64,000 nt of DNA from Erythrocercus mccallii (taxonomy: Eukaryota; Chordata; Aves; Passeriformes; Dicruridae), in contig VZRG01000276.1 of the NCBI GenBank assembly GCA_013397435.1, positions 248,001 to 312,000 of the forward strand, in the 5' to 3' direction. This document shows positions 34,815 through 46,733 of the stretch, one piece after another (the stretch's first letter is position 1; every line of letters begins with the position of its first letter). Below the pieces are notes generated by a model that did not search any database, was not told the origin of the DNA, and saw nothing but the letters and a program-made list of their open reading frames with translations. Both the position numbers and the translations under genes were made by a program.

Positions 34815-37744
34815 GTCTGTGCTCTTATATTTTTTTTCTGAATTCTCATCTCTGAATGTACTTGTACAAATGCAATGGAAGAGTGGAGAAAAACTCCAGG
34901 AAAGCACCACTGCAAAAGAGAGAAATACTGTAGCAGGCCACTGGATCTGCAAAAGGCTGAAAACGATCCCATGTTCTGCATCCTCCTCCACACCCCTGGC
35001 TGTAACAAAAGCGTGCTATGTGATTAGAAATGTCAGGGAGGAAGAGCAAGAAAGATCAAATTATGTGACACAGGAGACAACTGGAGCTAGTAAAATTCAG
35101 TAGCAATCAAACAACATTCAAACTTCAGTAACATCATTGCGTCTTTCAGTCAATCTTTGCACCACACTGTGAAGCCTCAGATCAAAGAGCTGTTAAAAAC
35201 CCACCAAGGAAGTTCTCCATCAGGCAGGAGCCTGTGGTCTCTCACAATTTATTAAGTCAGAGCAGCACCTAACTCTGAACTGTGCCAGCAGGACAGTATT
35301 TCATTGCCCTTTCTGTGGAATTCAGAGCTAAAGCCCTTTCAAGAATTTCCTGACTGTGAGCAGTTTGCAAGCACAACATCTGGAAACCACTTTGGCTTTC
35401 AGAAACGAGAAGGCTGCAGCATGACTATATTCTCTGCAAGAGCCCTGTTCCTCTGTGCTGCATTGCTCAGTGAATAACATTGACTGCTCAGTTCTTCCAG
35501 AGTATGAATTTTACTGAGAAACGAAGCAACAGGGATAGAGGGCAATGTGTTTATCCAGCATGATGCCTTTGCTCTAATGAGTGGGGCAGCCATACAGCAT
35601 TTAGAGTTGCTGACTATAAAGGATGAAAAAATCTCATTTGCATACTACTCTTAGGGAGTTTCATTAGTGATATTCACCCTCTTTGTATTGTACCTGTCCC
35701 TACCTCTCAAGCAACCCCGCTGGGCTGATGGAAAGCAATTTAGTTGAGCTCAAAAGTGGTTCAGTAAGATGAAAATATTCAGTGGATAATTACAAGCCAA
35801 ATATTTCATAGGTCTGACTGCCTGCTAATTAACATACTTTGACTAGATCTGCCTGCAGCCAGAGTAGAGCCCATTAAGGAGTAAGCTACCAAATCATGCA
35901 GTAAATACTGTTAGGTAACTTCATCCAAGGACAGGCTGCCTAGGTGTGATATGGCTTGAAGGTGCTATATTTTGTCTGGATGAAAGGAAAGCTAAACTAA
36001 GCTGAAATGAAGGAAGATGCAGTGGTAGCTGTGAGTGTGACCTGGGACCTGAATGCTGATCAGCTGAGAGCATCAGGGCAGAGAGTACTGGAAGTGGGCT
36101 GCAGTTTGAGATTGAATATGTCAAAGAGCACCTACAGCAAATGATGGTACTAGCCCAGGACCAGAGAGGGGTAGATTTTGACATCGTTCACCATCGTTAC
36201 AGTAACAAAGTTGCACAGCCGGTTCCTGCCCTGCTGCGTTCACTCATGGAGTTAGGAGGATATCTTGCCAAAGAAAAAAACAGCATATACGGGGCGGTTC
36301 TATACAAAGTTTTTATGTTTGTGTGAGACAGAGAGAGAAAAAAAAGGGTTTAGTTAATCTTTCTTGCTGATAAAAAAGAAAATGCTGTTGGCCTCTCCAT
36401 TGAAATCACAGAGTCTGCAATTGTTGGTGCAATAATTTCATTACAGCACATTCAGGCAACACTTAGTGATGTTCCTGATGTACAGAGGTTGCACACCTTG
36501 TAAGGGAATTGGTGGAGACTTTCCTAGTAAGCACTGCATCCTGCATCCTCAGCACATTTCATACATCCTGGCTGGTTTCCCTTGGGACAAAATATTTCTG
36601 TTTCAGCTGCATTACCCAAGAAATACACCTGCTCCTTTATGTAATCGGCACCATCTCTACAGAAGAGTAAATAGCTACACATTTACCTGATGCAGCAGAT
36701 GTTAAACATGTTTGCAAAATCCTCTATAAATGTTATAAAGAAACAAAATAGGTGACAAACATAGCTTTATGCAGTTTTCTCCATTCATCTGCACTCTGTT
36801 CTGCTTATAAGTAGCAGAGTCCTGGATAGTCTGCACATGTAGGATTGTGTATGTACTTACATGCCTTAAAACCCATTTGTCCTGAGCTGCTATACAACCA
36901 CTCAGTGTTGGTGTGTAAGTACACAGGCACTAGAGAAATACATTCACAATACATAGGGGTACATTATTTGGAAGGAGGAAAGTAGAATAATTTGCACAGT
37001 GTTGCTGCTTTTGAAATATTGCTGCCCTCAAAACACTGCCAGATCTTCAATTTGATGGAAGACTTTGCTGAGGACCAAGATGGGAGCCACCACCAGCTTA
37101 GTGGTATCTTGTCTCTATGAGAGATGTCCCCTGGGTCACAGTATCTGAGCAGTCACCTGGTAGCTGGAGAAAAAAGCACAACCTTGCCTTCTTCATAGCC
37201 TTGTAAACTTGTCTTTGCATGCAAGTATGAGATCATATTACAGTCTTATTCCCCCTCTCCCCACCACTAATGTTCTTCACGTGGGCAGTGCAGTGATGTG
37301 CTTAAGGACCTCAGCTTTAATTTCACTGGAGACAAGCTGTTCCCTTTTCATACAATAATGTCACATTACAGAGAATGTGAATCTATATCTATTTATATAA
37401 TATACAGCTAAACCCACATCATCTATATTTATATATACACTGTGTGTAAATTGATATGTACAGTATATATACAAATGTGATCTTTTAGGCATATGGTTAT
37501 GGATTCAGTGCATAACTGAATCATTTTGTAAAGACTGCACATGTATAATTTTAAAACAAAATACTATAAATAATACAAAAATTATTTCTGTTCTATAGTA
37601 TCTGATGTTGGTTTGTACTACTGGATGATTCCATAGGATTTTAGTGGTATGTATATTGGGATACATTGTGCAAACATGCTTACCTTATATAAAGTGTGAT
37701 TCAATGCATGGTTATATGTGTATGTTATATGTATGACATCATTC

Positions 37745-37786
37745 TGTAATGCAGTATATATACACTGTAATGCAGTGTATATACAC
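37745..37786 (+). repeat. two-copy 21-bp tandem duplication
   Basis: The unit starts TGTAATGCAGTATATATAC at 37745 and recurs at 37766 with a single A-to-G change. The unit contains TATATATA. It lies in a region rich in TATATG/TATATA words. Confidence 0.93.
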
Positions 37787-40700
37787 TTTCAGAGTAACCT
37801 CCCCAGATGTCACACTAAGTTGTTCTCAGCAGCTGGAAAATTGAAAGCTAAGGCACAGCATGTGCTGTTTATGCAACACTGCTACTATAAAAGAGAGACC
37901 TGATGTTTAAAATCTGTAAAAAGATGCTTCAGCAGCTGTGCTACCAGCCAGTAAGAGTGGCTTTCCCTTGTTGCTCCCTTCAGCCACAGAAGACCCTAAC
38001 TGAATAGCATGTGAATCCTTTGCTGCCTGAAGCATGCAGGCAGCAGACCCAGAGGTCCTTTCAAATCAGAGTTTTACAGTTCTTCCTAAGTCAGAGGAGA
38101 TGCTGGTGCTCTTCTGCTTCATAAAGACAAGCAAAACCTAAAAATATTCTGCAAGGAATGATTCAGGAAGTTCAGCATAGAAGAGAAATAGGGACAAAAG
38201 AAGCTGCCTGTCTCGTTAGTATATAGTAACACAAGTAATACAAAAACCAAAAATTGATCTTTAAAAGTTTTATGAAGACTTCACCTTTCTTTACCATGGG
38301 GTGTTACTGGCCATCTCACACATGATACTACCTCAGCCCTTCCAGAAAATAAGGGGGTTACTACTCTTTCCTGCCATCTCTGCCCTCAGACCTGTGTTTG
38401 TATGGGTCTTGTCAGGGGATGGCACTGGCTTTGCACCTGATGAGGGGTGGGAAACCTCTTGGTCTAATAGATCTTATCTAATAGATTATACTGTATTTTC
38501 CTTGTATTTGTCTTCTATAGCAAGTCATTATTTATGGCCAAATCTACCAAAGCAGGAACTCTGCCTACCCTGCTGGGAAGGCGAGAGTAACATTGCATTG
38601 CTTGTGTGTTGAAAGTTGTATGTGTTTCTAAATGATCTGCCTGTTTAGGTACCTCACTGATGTCACTGGGAAATGGATGAAAAATACTGCTTTTGTTTGG
38701 CTGCATTATGTGTTGTACATATGTAAAAGGTTGTAGGTTGTAGCATGCTGTGGAATCAGACCATTCTTTGTTTTTCAAAATATTTTCTGAGTTTGAAGTG
38801 TAAGCTGTGATGCTCTAGCACTTACACAAAATCTGCAAAGTATGGGTTTGTGAGTCATTTGTGTTTCAGCATGACTTAAAATCTTTCCTTGACCAACTGG
38901 TTGAATAATTGGTACCATCCCTTACCTGAATTTAAATATGGGATGATCAATACAACATGAAATTCTCCAAGTACCTTGCACTCAGAGAGTGCAAGGACAT
39001 AACAGAGGAAGCACCTCTGATAAAAGACTGTGTTCTTAGATGAGAGTTTTCTGGTAAATTCTTTTCCTGGTCCCTCATTATCCTCTTAAGGACTAATGAC
39101 TGCTGGATACAGGGCATTAATTTCCTGTTTTAACTTTTTGTTTGAGATATAGTACAGGCCCATCCATAAACAATTGCTCTTGGATTCCAGTTTCTGTTTT
39201 GTTCAACTACACATGTTTTATGGAAGTCACACAGAGCTACATGTACAAGATGCCTGCATGACAGAAAATATGAAGCATCAGAAAGATTAATGTAACACTA
39301 AAATATGTACAAAAATAACAATACTTTGTATGTACATTGAACAGATCAGTTGCTCATTCTGTAATAGTTGACTATATAAGGCTATTTAGGCATAGATCAC
39401 TTATTTGAGCCTGACTTCTGCAGTGATGGGACATAATTTATCTTTAAAAGTTTTATGAAAGACTTACAATCAAATTAAAGGAAGTTCTTTTGTTCAATTT
39501 TGTATTTCAATCAACTGCCAGAAATATCACAATATTAGAAAAGACCAGTTTTCTCCTAAAAACTTTTTAGAGATAGTATTAAATCAGTAAGTATATTAAT
39601 ATATTACAGCAATGTATTTAGCACCATGATATTTTTCACTTTGTATCTGGAATTTGTGGAATAAAAGACAACAACATTGTGATAAATTGTTCCACTTCCA
39701 GAAGGAATGATGGTAATATTTCATCAGCATCATACCTGGGTTTCAAGACTCTTCTTTCAAAACAGCATTAGACAACTCAAGCATTGGAAACCTCTAGGTC
39801 TTGTAACTGTGGCCCACCTGCCTTTTGTTTAAGAAATTGGTTGGTCAGGCTGGGATGAATGGGGAAATATTTCTCTCATTTCCATCATTTGGGAGCAAAA
39901 GGACAATGGAAGAAGAATAGGTAGAATCTCACTGCTCTTCCACAGGTCAACATGGGTGTCATAATTTAGCATGAATACACTACAGCAGTGAACCTCTTTC
40001 TTCTGGAATCTAAGAAGGATCAACAGCCTCCTGAACAATTGCATCTATCCCTCAGTATTCATGCTGGTACAGCAGCACTTTGCTGTTGATTGTGTCCTTG
40101 TGACAAAACAAAGGCATCTGTTGTTGCTGTACTAGTGATTTTGACTAATGCACTCGCAATAGCTGCTACTACCTGCAGTTTTAATTAAAGCATTCGTTTC
40201 TTCACCTCCTTTTGCATCTTAGTTTTGAAATAATTGCTCAACAACCTAATCTTGTTTTCCAGGCTTTTTATAGTAGGAGCTATAATGAGAAGTCCCTGCA
40301 CAGCCACCCCTTTATCCTTTCAGCTATTTTTGAATATATGTCACATACATCTTCTACACATTCTTCAAAGATGGTTAATGTTTTGGAATTGGAAAAGCAG
40401 GCAGAGAGCTGTGAGCCAGCATGGTAATGGCTTTAGCTGTGTATTAGGTACTTTAATGTGTAGCAGGCTTGAACTGATAAGAGAGATGGAAACTATTCTC
40501 AAGGCCCATGTACTTTCATGGACGTGAAAAATAAATTGCTTTACCTTTTAGGAGAGCCTCATGTGCTGCAGTGGCTTGCCTCAGACCCCAGTGGCAGATG
40601 AAGGAGCTCTTGCTGTGTTTTGAGCCTGCTGGGTTTCCAATGGTTTTGCACAAAGGCCTCTGATGATTCATTCCTGTCCTCCTCTGTGATACTCCCAAAT

Positions 40701-43700
40701 CTCTCTGGGTCCTCCTGATGTCCTGGTGACCAGCTGGCTTATCCTTAGCCCTCTGTGTAGGGATGAAAGAGGCAGGGTTGAGGACTCTAAGGAGGATTTG
40801 CTGTGCAACTGAAAGGGAATGATCTCAGACCCATCATCCTGCAAATGAATCTTGAAGTCACTGCATACAATTACTATAAATTATTGAACCAAAGTAGTAA
40901 AAACTACACTTAATGCACCAAGTAAAACAGAATGAAAATAGTTGCTCTCCCCCTCACAGTCTCTTATTCCTGTCACAATCTAATATAGAGTTCCCACTGC
41001 AGACAAAATTATAGCAGAAGTGCTGTTTAACTTAGAGAGGGGTCTGTGTACACAAACATCTCAGTGTGTGATGCAGGGTGATTGGTTGTAACATGGATAG
41101 TTTTGTCTTTGGTTAAACCTTCATGCTGTCAGATGGCATTTCTCTGCTTTGTATGGTAATTGTCTTCTAATGTTGTTAGGCGAACTGCAACTGCAACAGT
41201 CTGATGGCTGTGTGATTTGGGACACTTGCTATGCCACTCACTGCTGCAATAAGGCAATTTTAATTTGGTAGATTCCTGAAAAGGCTTATTCAGTGCAAAT
41301 GACCTAGCCAGGCATGTGAGTAGCATGCCTCCACCTTGCTTTCCCAATGAATCAATGCTAGCTGAAAGAAGAAACAGAAGGTTTTCTATAAATCTACCCT
41401 GAGAAAATCACAACAGATCTCCTTTCAAAATTCATACAACAGGTACAGAATGGGTGTTAGAAGGTGAGTTCAAAGAAACCTGAAGTGTCACTGTGTTTGA
41501 ACTGGTGACTCAGCTATGGAGAAAAAGAGGTGATGATTCTGTAAATAGCTAGGATGAATGACACTGAAGGTGGGAACACGAGTTGTAGGGTATTTGCAGA
41601 TTAATACCTGTAATTATCATAATTATATGGGAATCACTTGAGTCGTGACACTAAGTAAATGCAGAAGATCATTCATAAGCCATTGAAAGGGATTCAAGTA
41701 GCCAGTACAGAAGCTTCCAAAAAGGACAAAAATGAATTGCATCAAAGAGCAGTTTCAGTACAATTACATGCAAATAATTGTACAGTTACATGTAAAACAT
41801 TTTTCTGAAACTCCCTCTTCCTTCTTTGAATAAATATTGAGGCTGTATAAACAGTGGACTAGCTGTTTGGAATAATTTACCCCAATGATTTTAGCATTCC
41901 ATCCAACAATCAGAAGAAAAATAGAAGGGCTGTTAGTTTTTAATTTTATAAGATCAAACCACTAAGAACAGGGAAATGGCCGAAATAGATGGCAATGTTC
42001 GGGCTGTGCATCTTGCCCTTAGGTCTGTGATACTCGTAGCTGGCTTTGTAACAAGAGGGGGTGTAACACACTGATGCTGCTGTTTCAGAATTACTGTTTG
42101 TTATGGAAAGGTGTTTAACTAAACTGATGAGAGAATTGGCTTGGCAGAGAATAGCAGTCAGAAGACATCACAGGGGTCCTGTCACATAGGGATGGAGAAT
42201 GGGACAGACATGTTTAATTATTGCCCAATTCTGTGGCACTAGGAGCACCTTCTTACCAGCCACATGCTCCACGCAATGATCATGTACACCCTTCACTGCT
42301 CAAATGGGTGCTTTATCATGAAGAAGCTGGAATATTATCTTGTAAGTGCATCTTCCTTCAACTGCTGTCATTGGCACGTTTTGTTGTTTACTGTGGTTGA
42401 GACTCAGTTAAAACGGGACAAGCTTTGATAGACTACTGGTTTTTTTGATAGACAATTGCTTTTTTCTTTTCTTGATAATACCCATTGTATTTTGCAGTAT
42501 TCTGTAAAAAATGAAGGGTCTTTGTTTATAGTGAGAACCAGTCAGAGGAGAAACATGGCACACAGAAAATGATATTGTTTACAAATTTGATAATGCTGGC
42601 TCAAATGTCTGCATAAAAGGTTCCCCTTTGACTTTTGTCAGAATCACAGTCACATCAAATGGCTTCTGTGTTCTACCTTGGGTAAACTGTTTACTTCATG
42701 GACTTTGCCAAAACTTTTATACAGAGGTAGAAATATTTATGATCCACCAAAGGCTCAGTAAATCCCAGAGAAGCTGGTGCTTTTTTGAATGTAATGTCTT
42801 TTCAGCCTCTGTTTTCCAGGCTCTACTCTCTACTTTCTAATTTGGTAATTTCCTCCACACACTTCTGGTTTTGTTCTGCTGAGCCTGTGCCATGGGGATG
42901 AACTGGCTTTGCTCTCTGCACGGGTGGGCTAAAGTTTCCTTGGAAAGCATGGCTGGGAGTCATTGACTCAACTGCAGCCCGTGGCCACAGCATCCCTGCA
43001 AAGTGCATGTTGCTGTTCTCACTTTGCAGATGGCTAAATGAAAGCAGAGGAATTTGAAAGCAGAAGGGATTTTTGCCTAAGGCCACATAATAAATCAGTT
43101 GCTTCTCTTTGGATTAGTTACAGCTCAGGACTTCCCTGCTGCCACCTGCCAACCCTGCACTCATTCCACCACATGCTCCACTGTTTCCAGTGCCACAGGG
43201 ATTGTTTCTGCCCTACTAGTTTAGAGGACATATCTTGAGGTCCTACTCAAGACATAATTCTGCTGCAAATCGTTTTAAGAGATTTTGCTGCCCTTATGCA
43301 AGGTGGAAGTTCTGGGGTAAATGGTTTCTGCTTGCATCATTCTTGACACTCTGAACTTTATGTCATCACACATTTTAATGACATTTTTCTCGTGATGTCT
43401 AGGTTGAAAAAAATGTGCTAGGTTAAGCCATGGAAATCTAGATTTCTTTCCACAGTTTTTATTCAGACCCAAAAAGTAACATTATATGTATCTTGACATA
43501 TAACCCAAAAGCTAGGGTGAAAGTAGGCCTGTCCATTGTGCAGTGTGGGACAGTTAATCATCTCATGTAAACTTGCTCATTAAGATGGGTACAGAGCAGG
43601 GCAATCATCCTGCACATACTTCCTCCTGGAGATGTACTTATTGCTTGGTCTTTTGTGTAAATCGTACAGCCAGCAGTGAGCATTTGGAGCACTCTGTCTC

Positions 43701-46142
43701 CACCAGTACAGCTGTGGTTTTGCTCTAACAGCTGAGGGGGATTGCAAGAAAAGGTGTATGTGAGTACTTGAACTGGGAGCTCTTCTGTGTTTAGACAAAA
43801 CCAACAGAAAATGTGACATGTACATGGGTTGAGAAGAAAACCACCAGTTAAGATGTGAGCAGAGCTGCCAGTGACATGCACTGGAGTACCTAAACAGAGG
43901 GCTTCAGGAGTAAGGGGTAGCAGGGAGGAGCCATAGAGGCAGTAGAGAATATCTGCAAGGCAGACATGCACAGCAAGCAGAGGAAGGAAAGGATTGATAC
44001 TGCAGGGTGCTGAGCATCTTTGATGACTGCTTGAGTTCAGAGATAAAAGGGAAAATTCTGCAGTCATATCTTTGTAAGATATATCTTAAGTGCTCCTGAA
44101 TTTTCCTTCTTATAGTTACTGCCATTTCGTTGCAAGCAATGTAATGTAAGCAGGTCCACTGTGCTTTCTTTTCTTTATAATGCTAAATTATTATAGCTTT
44201 CTGATCTTGTGTTCTGACATCTCATCCAGAAATGCATAACAAAAAGGGTGATGTTTGGTCTTGTCACTTTTGTTGCCTCATGAAATAATACAAGAGAATT
44301 TTCCATACCCGAAACACTTTTTCTGGCTGGCCTACTTAGTAGTGTCAGCTCTGTAATCTTTTTCTCCCTAAGAATGATATCATTGAAATATTCAATGTCT
44401 TAGGCAGGATTCTCTTCATAGGAACACCATTCTTTAAAAGGGCTCATCTTCAGGTCCATACAAATATCTACTATTGTTTGTGCACATGTAACACAACTGC
44501 TCAGGCTCCATGATAATTTTATATACAGGATATAAAGATGATATGTTTGCTTATGTCCACAAAGAGTAAAATCTTCCCTTCAGGCTCTTCCTCATCTCTG
44601 TTTCAGTCAGTGGGATGTGAGCAGGGAGGGTGGCATCAAGCCCTAATATAGCCAAGGGAGCAGCATGGCCACATGCAGAAATTTCATTTATATTGTTCCC
44701 AGATGGAATGGTATGTGTTTCTCTGTGTTTGCAGATGAGTGGTTACCCTTCAGCTGCCTGGTTGTTTGTGGCTTTTTTTCATAGCAGTGAGATAAATCAG
44801 AGTGCTGCGTGAAAAGCAGCACCCCCTCACTCACACCTGTACAGCCTTGTGACACTATAGGGTGGGGTTTGTTTGTCAGTGCATTGCATGGAGGCAAACG
44901 CACACTGTTTCTAGCAGATGTAATCCTGTTCTGCAGTCGTGCTTTATGAAGAAACAAAAAAGTCTTCATTTGTATTGGCTGCAATGTTATGAAATGTCTG
45001 AAAAAGAGCATGAATTAACCAAGCAGATGAAAACTCTGTGTGTACAGTGTATAAAAAGTGAACATTACAGATGTTTTCCTCTTGCAAGGTGATGTATGAT
45101 TAGCTGCACAATAATGTAAGTTATTTATTCATAAGAGGATTGAAGGACTGTTTCTTCCAGTGTGCTTTTGCCTTTTGCGTAGCTGAACTGGAACATATTG
45201 TTGGCTGCCACTGCTGTGACACTGTGTAAACCCTTAATCACAGCCACTTCAATGGAATAGGTTATCTGTAATCTGGAGACATAACTTCTTCAGCAGAAGA
45301 TCTGCTTTCATTAAATATATGAGATTAGCTGACACAAATCCTTTTGGGTAAAATGTCTGCCACTGCACCAACCTCAAGTGCATAATTCGTAAGTGCAACT
45401 GTATACAGATTAAAAATAAAAAATACTTTAAAATATGCATATGCAGCTATGAAATATCATGTTTGGAAGTAGTGTAGTTATACTGTTATGTTAAAAGCCA
45501 TACAAATTTAGACCTTTACTGTAAAAAAAACCTGATGATATGACATCAATTAGATATATTTTTTCTGTTATATATTATAATCTCTCTATTATATAGGATA
45601 AATTGTGCAAATTTTTTGTAAGCCAATTCAGTTTATACATGAAGCACTATATTAGCAAAACACCTGCTTCAGATAGGAATTTCTAGGGATCCCACTGTGT
45701 GATTTTTATGCTTTTTTTAAAAAAAAAATTTCTTCAGAGTTCTTTTTTGTTTTCTTGCTTGTTTGTTTGTAAAAGTATGAAACCAGGCCACTTTCAAGCC
45801 CCAAACTGACCATGGCTTTCTGAAATATGATGCTAAGGACCACTCCCACGACCACTTCTCAAGAAGGAATTCATGTTGAGGGTTGAATGCAGGCAGCCCT
45901 CTGGCCATACATGGAGATGCATGGAGCTGCTGACATGTTTAGATTAAGCCTTTTTTTTTCCTTCAGGGATATAGCATTATCTTTCACTTACTTCCAGAAA
46001 ATGTTGTGTACTGCTGTGGGAGCTCACTGCTGGGCTACTGTTTTGGAATGACAAAGCAGGAAGGATGGAAAAGCAGCTGAACAAATGAGTTGCTGTTAGA
46101 GCCCAGAGCTCTCATCATGGTAGCATCACACGTCTCTCTGTC

Positions 46143-46162
46143 ATTATTATTATTATTATTAT
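46143..46162 (+). repeat. (ATT)n microsatellite
   Basis: Almost seven uninterrupted ATT units. It is the first of three unrelated microsatellites within about 600 bp. Confidence 0.95.
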
Positions 46163-46411
46163 GATTAGCCCCAAAGAAGCCTGAGGTATATACCAACGCA
46201 CTTAGCTCTGTACTTTCAGAAGCATTGATACTTTTTTGTCAGAGGCACTTCTCTGTCAATATAATTGTTCTCATGGTGGTGAACAAGCTGCAGTCAAACA
46301 GCCTTGAATACTGGACAAACCGAAATAACAAAGCAAAAGAGAAAAATAATTTTTTTTGTAGCTGGAAGGAAGAACATGTCTTAAAATTGCACAGACAAAA
46401 TAAAATGAAGG

Positions 46412-46448
46412 GAATAGAATAGAACAGAATAGAATAGGATAGAATAGG
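46412..46448 (+). repeat. (GAATA)n microsatellite
   Basis: About seven GAATA units with a few substitutions (GAACA, GGATA). It ends about 25 bp before the TATCTA array. Confidence 0.9.
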
Positions 46449-46474
46449 TAAGTAAATATCACTGACATACTGTT

Positions 46475-46733
46475 TTTATATATCTATATCTATATATCAT
46501 CTATATCTATGTCTATCTATATCTGTATCATCTATCTATATCTATATAATCTATATCTATATCTATATCTATATCTATATCTATATCTATATCTNNNNNN
46601 NNNNNNNNNNNNNNNNNNNNNNNNNNNNNNNNNNNNNNNNNNNNNNNNNNTATATCTATATAATCTATATCTATATCTATATCTGTATCTATATCTATCT
46701 ATATCTATATCTAATCTGTCTATATCTATATAT
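46475..46733 (+). repeat. (TATATC)n / TATCTA microsatellite around an assembly gap
   Basis: An array of TATATC hexamers mixed with TATC tetramers, interrupted by 56 N (46595-46650). The central part before the gap is pure ATATCT; both margins are impure. The frame through it encodes only Tyr-Leu/Ser-Ile repeats and is not a gene. The real length is unknown. Confidence 0.97.

Larger units (their letters stand above)
34741..46142. other. non-repetitive DNA, no gene recognised
   Basis: About 11.4 kb without a recognised transposon. It contains one exon-like segment (34751-34814), AT-rich stretches with TATATA-type low complexity at 37370-37480 and 45540-45600, and a 21-bp tandem duplication at 37745-37786. 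The longest open frame in the window (169 codons, minus, 43558-44067) is here but reads as chance. The absence of recent insertions over nearly 20 kb together with the previous block contrasts with both ends of the window. Confidence 0.45.

Noticed and set aside
34645..35103. 152-codon plus-strand frame
   Set aside because: No recognised domain, several overlapping minus-strand frames of similar length in the same interval, and no promoter or Kozak-like start. Only the small 34751-34814 segment in another phase was kept as a weak exon candidate.
43558..44067. Longest open frame in the window (169 codons, minus strand)
   Set aside because: The peptide is rich in Cys, His, Leu and Ser without any domain or motif I recognise, other frames are open in the same place, and a 500-bp open frame is expected occasionally in 64 kb read in six frames.
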